A stretch of 11,023 nucleotides of DNA from JBBRHH01 sp038222915 (GTDB taxonomy: Bacteria > Planctomycetota > Phycisphaerae > Tepidisphaerales > Tepidisphaeraceae), in the NCBI GenBank assembly GCA_038222915.1, contig JBBRHH010000162.1, positions 1-11,023 of the forward strand, in the 5' to 3' direction. The position numbers were made by a program, and so were the translations under genes. This document shows, one piece after another, positions 6,650 through 11,023 of this stretch; the first letter of the stretch is position 1, and the number at the start of each line of letters is the position of its first letter. The notes beneath the pieces are model-generated. The model saw only the letters and a list, made by a program, of their open reading frames with translations, made no database searches and was not told the origin of the DNA.

Positions 6650-6940
6650 ATGCCAGCTCGAAACAGCCTAAACGTGTCTCTCACGCCTGAACTTGAACAG
6701 TTCATTCAAGATCGTGTCTCAACAGGGCGGTATCAAACGGCAAGTGAGGTTGTTCGCGAAGGTCTTCGGTTACTTGAGATGCAAGAGCGCGATCGTGAAG
6801 CCGCGCACGCTGCACTGAAGATAAAGCTGGAACGAGCCGCCGCGGAAGCGGATCGCGGCGAATTGATAGATGGGGAGAAGTTCATGGATGATCTACTTGT
6901 GCGGCTCCAGAAAAGAGCTTCCAAGCCGGATGCGGCATGA
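6650..6940 (+). CDS. parD: ParD-family ribbon-helix-helix antitoxin
   Basis: The 96-residue protein is the antitoxin of a type II toxin-antitoxin pair. It should neutralise the ParE-like toxin and repress the operon. Residues 5-44 form the ribbon-helix-helix DNA-binding domain: strand NSLNVSLTPELEQFIQDRV, then GRYQTASEVVREGLRLLEMQE, typical of ParD/CC2985 proteins. Residues 45-96 are a charged helical toxin-binding tail (ERDREAAHAALKIKLERAA). The start at ATG 6650 fits the family N-terminus; a longer frame from GTG 6605 would begin inside the operator. Its last bases overlap the toxin start in ATGA, the usual coupled arrangement. More A/T-ending codons than in cysS suggest a different origin. 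Confidence 0.9.
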   Translation: MPARNSLNVSLTPELEQFIQDRVSTGRYQTASEVVREGLRLLEMQERDREAAHAALKIKLERAAAEADRGELIDGEKFMDDLLVRLQKRASKPDAA

Positions 6941-7356
6941 CGAGATATAAGCTCACTGGACAAGCGAAGTGTGACGTCGACGACATCGTGCAATATATCG
7001 CGCTGGAGTCCTCAGTTGATCGCGCAATCGATGTGTATCACAAATTTCGTGAAGCGTTTCGTACATTGGGCGACATGCCGGGTATGGGGCATTTTCGCGA
7101 GGATCTCTTGAGCGGTCGGTACAAATTCTGGTCCGTCTACTCCTACGTCATCGTTTATGAGTGGGACGTGTCGCCCATACGCATTATCGGAGTTGTGCAT
7201 GGGGCTCGGGACTTGGGCGCGTTTCTCATAGGTCGACTGAACTGGAATCGTGCCGCCGATTGGGGTCGCGCTCAATATCGGTGGTCTTGGATGTTCTCGG
7301 AATGCGCCTTGATCCTTCGCGAGTACACTCAGGATGAGGTCATTCCTTCACCGTAG
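6937..7356 (+). CDS. parE: ParE/RelE-superfamily toxin with C-terminal extension
   Basis: This is the toxin of the ParDE pair. ParE proteins inhibit DNA gyrase, while RelE relatives cleave mRNA; the ParD partner favours the ParE branch. Residues 1-97 show the family plan: YKLTGQAKCDVDDIVQYIA, a helix with AIDVYHKFREAFRTL, GDMPGMGHFREDLL, then strands YKFWSVYSYVIVYEW and SPIRIIGVVHGARDL. Family members normally end just after the HGARDL strand, at about 95-100 residues; here the frame continues to residue 139 with a Trp/Arg-rich extension (LNWNRAADWGRAQYRWSW). The start overlaps the parD stop by 4 bases. The last 17 bases overlap, convergently, the end of the DUF1080 gene. The core looks intact, so activity is plausible, but the tail may result from a lost stop codon or frameshift. 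Confidence 0.85.
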   Translation: MTRYKLTGQAKCDVDDIVQYIALESSVDRAIDVYHKFREAFRTLGDMPGMGHFREDLLSGRYKFWSVYSYVIVYEWDVSPIRIIGVVHGARDLGAFLIGRLNWNRAADWGRAQYRWSWMFSECALILREYTQDEVIPSP

Positions 7357-8014
7357 TGAACTTCGAATCCTTCGGATCCAACTGAATCTTGATGTCTTTG
7401 AAGTGCACTTCCGTCGGCCCACCGGCGTGGACTTGGAGGCCGAGTAAACCCTTCTTGTCGCCTTTGGGGTCGTCGATGTCTACGCAGATGTTGCCGTTGA
7501 GGGCGGTGCGGATTTTGTCGCCTACGGCGATAATTTCGTAGGTGTTGTATTCTTCCTTTTTGAGGAAGCCTTCGCGGTCTTCCTTGGTGAGGAGGCCTCG
7601 ACCGGATTCTTCGTAGAGCTTGCCCCACCAGCCTGCGCCGGAGTCGGCCTGATAGCCTTTCATCTCATTGCCGCCCTGGGGCTGGCTGCGGAACTGGACG
7701 CCGCTGTTAGCGCCGTTGGGGACGAGCTTGATCTGGAGGACGAGCTTGAAATCACCGAGCTCGAAGCGGCTCTTGAGAAATTCGTTGGCCTTGATGCCGG
7801 TTTCGGTCTTGCCGACGATCTCGCCGTCGACGGCCTTGTAGAGATTCATGTCGCCCCACCAGCCGTCGAGATTTTTGCCGTTGAATGGATGGACCCAGCC
7901 CTCGGCATCGGGGGCCGGGAGTTTAAATGGCTGAGTGGCGGGGGCGTCAGCGGCGTGAAGCGCGGAGACGGTTGTGATCAGGAGAAGCAGTACAGCGAGG
8001 GTTGGCATTTTCAT
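7340..8014 (-). CDS. Secreted DUF1080 (3-keto-disaccharide hydrolase-type) protein
   Basis: The 224-residue protein has a Sec signal peptide (MPTLAVLLLLITTVSALHAA, cleavage near HAA|DAPA). The mature part is a single DUF1080 domain of concanavalin-like fold: WVHPFNGKNLDGWWGD at residues 40-55, AVDGEIVGKTETG, LKLVPNGANSGVQFRSQPQG-type core at 95-114, MKGYQAD at 118-124, WGKLYEESGRGLL at 130-142, and GLQVHAGGPTEVHFKDIKI at 192-210. The family is greatly expanded in planctomycetes, and some members are assigned to hydrolysis of 3-keto-glycosides; this protein's own substrate is not visible. ATG 8014 is chosen because it starts the signal peptide. The in-frame ATG at 8062 sits at the T-run of the upstream terminator. 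No clear Shine-Dalgarno precedes 8014, and only about 50 bases separate it from that terminator. Confidence 0.85.
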   Translation of the reverse strand: MKMPTLAVLLLLITTVSALHAADAPATQPFKLPAPDAEGWVHPFNGKNLDGWWGDMNLYKAVDGEIVGKTETGIKANEFLKSRFELGDFKLVLQIKLVPNGANSGVQFRSQPQGGNEMKGYQADSGAGWWGKLYEESGRGLLTKEDREGFLKKEEYNTYEIIAVGDKIRTALNGNICVDIDDPKGDKKGLLGLQVHAGGPTEVHFKDIKIQLDPKDSKFTTVKE

Positions 8015-8064
8015 GGAGGGTAGTTTCGCAGACAACCGGTCGGCGGGGAAGTGGCTGGGCATAG

Positions 8065-8094
8065 AAAAAGCCTCCGGCGGGGTGGCCGGAGGCT
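8065..8094 (-). terminator. Rho-independent terminator of the coiled-coil protein gene
   Basis: On the minus strand a perfect 10-pair GC-rich stem, AGCCTCCGGC with GCCGGAGGCT, closes a 6-base loop and is followed directly by TTTTT (8069-8065). It begins about 30 bases after the stop codon of the 8126-8791 gene. It is the clearest terminator in the window and separates that gene from the DUF1080 gene. Confidence 0.9.
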
Positions 8095-8125
8095 CTTGCT
8101 GTGGGTCTGAAGTTCGTTGAGTGGA

Positions 8126-8791
8126 TCAGACGGTCGTGGTCACCGGGTGACGGGCGGCGTGCAAGGCGGCGCGGGCGTCGGCGAAGGCTTTGTGATCGAG
8201 CAACAGTTTTGCATAGAAGGTGTTGCGATCGGTGTCGAGCTTGGCCTGGGCATCGGTGAGGGCGGTGTTGCTGGCGCGGGCGGTTTTGATGGCGTCGCGG
8301 TCCGCGGCGATTTTGTCTTCCCACGGCTTGGCGTCGGTTTCAAGGGCGAGTTGGAGTGGCGGGAGATCGACCTTCAAGGCGGCGCGGGCGTCGGCGCGAT
8401 CGGTCTTCAGTTTTGCGAGATCGGCGGCGAGGGCGTCGGGGTTGGCGAGGTCGAGGGCGATTTGTTTGTAGTCGCTGAAGACAGTGGCATTGTCTTCGGC
8501 GCGCTTGTCGCTAATGGCCTTGCGATCGGCTTCGAGGGCGGTGTTGGCGGCTTCGCGGTCGGACTTCAGGGTCGCGTTGAGGCCGGCGATGCTGTTGTTG
8601 AACGCGGTGCGGGCGTCTTTGACGGCCTGGCGATCGGGCTTCAATGTGTCATTGGCGGCGAGGATGTCGGCCTTCAACTGGGCTCGGGTGTCGGTGACGG
8701 CCTGCTCGAGCGGGCCAAGGTCAACGGTGGTTGTAGCGGACATGAGGGTTCGCGATTCGAGAGGGTGGAGGAAATTGTTTGCCTGCGCCAT
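8126..8791 (-). CDS. Alanine-rich coiled-coil protein with N-terminal LESRTLMS motif
   Basis: The 221-residue protein starts MAQANNFLHPLESRTLMSAT. LESRTLMSA at residues 11-19 is a variant of the LEPR-XLL motif seen at the N-terminus of many planctomycete envelope or secreted proteins, whose purpose is unknown. There is no hydrophobic signal peptide. Residues about 25-215 are almost continuous Ala/Asp/Lys/Arg/Leu-rich helix with recurring L-x-x-DR elements (KPDR, KSDR, EADR, KTDR, AADR, DTDR) and the unit ADARAAL twice, which suggests a long coiled coil. I know no function for it. GGAGA (8799-8803) 7 bases before ATG 8791 supports this start over the ATG at 8830. It is bounded by its own candidate promoter and a strong terminator, so it is probably a single-gene transcript downstream of the ATPase gene. 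Confidence 0.75.
   Translation of the reverse strand: MAQANNFLHPLESRTLMSATTTVDLGPLEQAVTDTRAQLKADILAANDTLKPDRQAVKDARTAFNNSIAGLNATLKSDREAANTALEADRKAISDKRAEDNATVFSDYKQIALDLANPDALAADLAKLKTDRADARAALKVDLPPLQLALETDAKPWEDKIAADRDAIKTARASNTALTDAQAKLDTDRNTFYAKLLLDHKAFADARAALHAARHPVTTTV
8162..8396 (-). repeat. Direct 22-base repeat inside the coiled-coil gene
   Basis: Positions 8162-8183 and 8375-8396 are identical over 22 bases and encode the same ADARAAL helix unit, 213 bases (71 codons) apart. This suggests that the coiled coil grew by internal duplication. Confidence 0.65.
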
Positions 8792-8843
8792 TGGGTGGTC
8801 TCCGAAGTGGTGTTCCTTGTTCCTGATCAATACGCGATGTACA

Positions 8844-8874
8844 GCAATATATTGCCGCGCGGTCAGGATTCCAA
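8844..8874 (-). promoter_or_regulatory. Candidate promoter of the coiled-coil gene with palindromic -10 region
   Basis: On the minus strand TTGGAA (8874-8869) is followed after 17 bases by TATATT (8851-8846, 5 of 6). The -10 lies within the 12-base palindrome GCAATATATTGC (8844-8855). Transcription would start near 8839, about 48 bases before ATG 8791. The -35 lies inside the end of the ATPase gene. Confidence 0.45.
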
Positions 8875-11023
8875 GACCGGGGCCGGCTGGGCACGGGAGG
8901 CCAGACGGGAATGGACGGTGTCGAGCCAGGCCTTGGCGGGGAGCGCATAGGGGCGGAATTTTTCGGTGACGCCCTGCTCTTCGCTGTAGGCGAGCGCCCG
9001 ATAAAAACCCATCTTGTTGGCAATGGGTGAGTCGATGAGGTTGCTGGAGTCGGCGGCACTCATCTGGAAGAGGACACGGTTGTCGAACTCGCGCATGGAG
9101 TTGCGATCGAGGGTGCGGTCGAGGCTGACGAGGGTGTCGGAGAACGCGAGGACATGGATGCCGTTGGGCGGGCCTTCGCGGAGGAGATCGGCGAATTGTT
9201 TTTCAGGGGCGGCCGGTTTTTCTTCGTCGCCGCCCGCGGAAAAGCTGAAGCTGTCTTCGGTCTTGCGGAGCATACGGTAGCGCTGGAGGCCGTTGATGAT
9301 GAGGTAGATGGAGGGGGCGTCGGGAATTTCGGTGGCCTGGCGGCGGCCGAGTTCCTGGGCGAGTTCATTGATGGTGTCGCCGACCGCACGGTAGTCAACG
9401 AGGTTGACGGTGTGGGGGAGGGCATCTTTGAGGCGCGGAAAGAGGGCGGCGAGGGGCGAGTCGGCGGGTGTGCCGTCAAGGACGTGGAAGATGGCGAACT
9501 GCGGGCTTTGCTGGGCGGCGATGCTGATGACGGCGCTGGCGAGGATGGCAAGGGCGGATTCTTCCTGCTGGCCGACTACGATGAGGTTTGCGCCACTCTG
9601 GCGGCGGAAGTTGATGGCGGTCGGGTCTTTGATCGCGACGGGTTCGCCGAGCCATGCGGCAGCAGCGGATGATTTGGAGTTCCACGTCGAGGCGTTGAGC
9701 AGTTTTTCGAGCTGGGGATTTTTTTCGATGTCGGCGGCGGCGTTGCCTTCAAAGACGATCGGTGCGGGGTGGTTCCGCGCGATGGATGGGTTGCGGGCGG
9801 CGCGGGCGTGGACGTCGATCAGATAGCGTTCGCGTTGTTCGTCGGCGAGCCAGGCGATCTGGAAGGGGCTGTTGCTTTCGACGAGGCCGCCGGCGTCATT
9901 GTAGATGGCTTCGCCGGGACGGGAGAGGAGGCGGGCGGCGGAGTTGCCGTCGCCGAGGATGATTTGCGAATCGGCCTCGCTGGTTTGCAGGGCAATGCGG
10001 ACGGCCATCTGGCCGATGGTGCTGCGAGAGAGGCCGGAGGTGCCGCCGATGGTTTGCGAGCCAAGGAGAACGTGGACGCCGAAGGCACGGCCCTGCCGGA
10101 CGAGGCGGTCGAGGAGGAGGGCGGCATCTTGCGCGAGCTTGTCGTCTTCGGAGAAGAACTCCTGGAATTCATCGATGACGAGGAGTGTACGCGGCATGGG
10201 GACGGCGTTGGGCGTTGGGCGGTACGACGCGAGATCCTGCACGCCGGCCTTGCGGAAGAGATCACCGCGGCGGCCCAGTTCGGCGTCGAGGCGCTGGAGG
10301 ACGCTGAGGCCAAACTCGCGGTCGCTTTCTACGGCGATGGCACGGGCGTGGGGGAGCGAGTGGGTGGCGTATGTTTTGAACTCGACGCCCTTCTTGAAGT
10401 CGATGAGGTAGAACTCAACTTCGTCGGGCGAATACCACATGGCGAGGTTGGTGACGAGGGCGTGGAGCAACGTTGATTTACCGGAGCCGGTTTTACCTGC
10501 GATGAGGACATGCTGAGCGACGCCGCGGCCGAGGCGCATGTACTGGAGACGGGTTGCGCCCATGCGGCCGATGGGGACGAGGAGATCTTCGGCGGTGCTG
10601 CGGTTCCAGATTTCGGTGGAGGGCGGAGCGATGGTATCGAAAGGGACTTCGACGCGCTTGGCGCGCTTGGCCTCTTCGCCGACGACGTGGAGGATCTGGG
10701 TGAGAAATTCTTCGCTGGGTGGAGGATCAAGCACCAGTGGGAACTGGCGGAAAACGTCGTCGTCCCAGACGAGACGATCGGCTTCCTGGACGAGGTTGAC
10801 ACTGTCGTGCTCGAGATCGTCAAGATGGGTGCCGTGGGGGAGGGATTGGCGCGTGTCGCGCATGATCAGGGTGTAGACGCCGCAGCGTGCGCCGCTGGCG
10901 GCGATGCTGCTGAGGCGTTTCATAGCTTCATCGGAGAAGCCGACGGGGAAATCGGCGATGACGAGGAAGCGGTAGGGCTCGGCGAGTTCGCCGGCCTGGG
11001 CGTTGTAGTCGTCGATGGTTTCG
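8863..11023 (-). CDS. FtsK/SpoIIIE-type multi-module ATPase, EccC-like (5' partial)
   Basis: The frame is open from the right edge to the stop at 8863, giving 719 visible residues; the internal ATG at 10923 is not the start because coding continues upstream (RFLVIADFPVGFSDEAMKRL). Three ATPase-like modules follow one another. The first is seen only from its Walker B-like strand (FLVIADFPVGF) and a following GARCGVYTLI strand. The second is complete: HVLIAGKTGSGKST (Walker A, visible residues about 176-184), FYLIDFKKGVEF, TLLVIDEFQEFF (Walker B, about 280-286), LVRQGRAFGVHVLLGSQ and LLSRPGEAIYND. The third is degenerate: LIVVGQQEESALAI replaces Walker A and IYLIINGLQRY replaces Walker B. FtsK/SpoIIIE motors pump DNA; EccC relatives drive type VII secretion and also chain several modules, some degenerate. 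No FtsK gamma-type C-terminal DNA-recognition domain and no transmembrane segment is visible. Which cargo it moves cannot be decided here. Confidence 0.9.
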   Translation of the reverse strand, partial: ETIDDYNAQAGELAEPYRFLVIADFPVGFSDEAMKRLSSIAASGARCGVYTLIMRDTRQSLPHGTHLDDLEHDSVNLVQEADRLVWDDDVFRQFPLVLDPPPSEEFLTQILHVVGEEAKRAKRVEVPFDTIAPPSTEIWNRSTAEDLLVPIGRMGATRLQYMRLGRGVAQHVLIAGKTGSGKSTLLHALVTNLAMWYSPDEVEFYLIDFKKGVEFKTYATHSLPHARAIAVESDREFGLSVLQRLDAELGRRGDLFRKAGVQDLASYRPTPNAVPMPRTLLVIDEFQEFFSEDDKLAQDAALLLDRLVRQGRAFGVHVLLGSQTIGGTSGLSRSTIGQMAVRIALQTSEADSQIILGDGNSAARLLSRPGEAIYNDAGGLVESNSPFQIAWLADEQRERYLIDVHARAARNPSIARNHPAPIVFEGNAAADIEKNPQLEKLLNASTWNSKSSAAAAWLGEPVAIKDPTAINFRRQSGANLIVVGQQEESALAILASAVISIAAQQSPQFAIFHVLDGTPADSPLAALFPRLKDALPHTVNLVDYRAVGDTINELAQELGRRQATEIPDAPSIYLIINGLQRYRMLRKTEDSFSFSAGGDEEKPAAPEKQFADLLREGPPNGIHVLAFSDTLVSLDRTLDRNSMREFDNRVLFQMSAADSSNLIDSPIANKMGFYRALAYSEEQGVTEKFRPYALPAKAWLDTVHSRLASRAQPAPVLES

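Noticed and set aside
8015..8062. Start of the DUF1080 protein at ATG 8062
   Set aside because: It would start at the T-run of the terminator and put 16 polar residues before the signal peptide.
9769..10476. Plus-strand open frame of 235 residues
   Set aside because: It is antisense to the ATPase core, whose Walker motifs prove the minus-strand frame.
1..11023. CRISPR array, insertion sequence, tRNA or rRNA
   Set aside because: No regularly spaced repeats, transposase motifs, terminal repeats or cloverleaf-like sequences were noticed.
6650..11023. A new defence island joining ParDE and the FtsK-like ATPase
   Set aside because: The two lie on opposite strands, are separated by a DUF1080 gene and a strong terminator, and no nuclease or other defence partner is visible.

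Overview
The window looks like chromosomal DNA from a GC-rich planctomycete, probably of the Phycisphaerae side of the phylum. This is an inference from gene content: a DUF1080 secreted protein, a Tat-exported planctomycete-type protein, an LTxxQ Gly/Pro-rich secreted protein, a protein with an N-terminal LESRTLMS motif (LEPR-XLL-like), and a large FtsK/SpoIIIE-type ATPase. Most genes lie on the minus strand. No rRNA, tRNA, CRISPR array or transposase was seen.

Layout. Positions 1-108 hold the N-terminus of a secreted protein that runs off the left edge. Then come a Tat-exported, histidine-rich helical protein (237-1784), an SGNH esterase with an N-terminal beta-rich domain (1958-3094), a strong hairpin (3102-3143), a Gly/Pro-rich LTxxQ protein (3171-3647), a two-TM protein (3714-4019) and a DUF1579 lipocalin-like secreted protein (4055-4600), all on the minus strand. 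On the plus strand follow a possible small ORF (4783-5007), cysS (5079-6587) and a ParD/ParE toxin-antitoxin pair (6650-7356). The pair has a near-consensus promoter overlapping an inverted-repeat operator. Back on the minus strand are a DUF1080 protein (7340-8014), a textbook intrinsic terminator (8065-8094), an alanine-rich coiled-coil protein (8126-8791) and a multi-module FtsK/EccC-type ATPase open at the right edge (8863-11023).

How the genes relate. Five predicted secreted proteins share a signal-peptidase junction of the type AA-[D/E]-x-P, so much of the window serves the cell envelope or extracytoplasmic carbohydrate and ester chemistry. Only the ParDE pair is a clear functional couple; it has more A/T-ending codons than its neighbours and looks acquired. 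The ATPase is the most substantial protein. It shows three successive P-loop ATPase-like modules, and only the middle one keeps intact Walker motifs, an arrangement reminiscent of type VII secretion EccC proteins, although no secretion partner is visible here. I see no convincing new multi-gene system. The best leads are the ATPase architecture, the leaderless self-regulated ParDE promoter, the altered KMSKS loop of CysRS and the coiled-coil LESR-motif protein.
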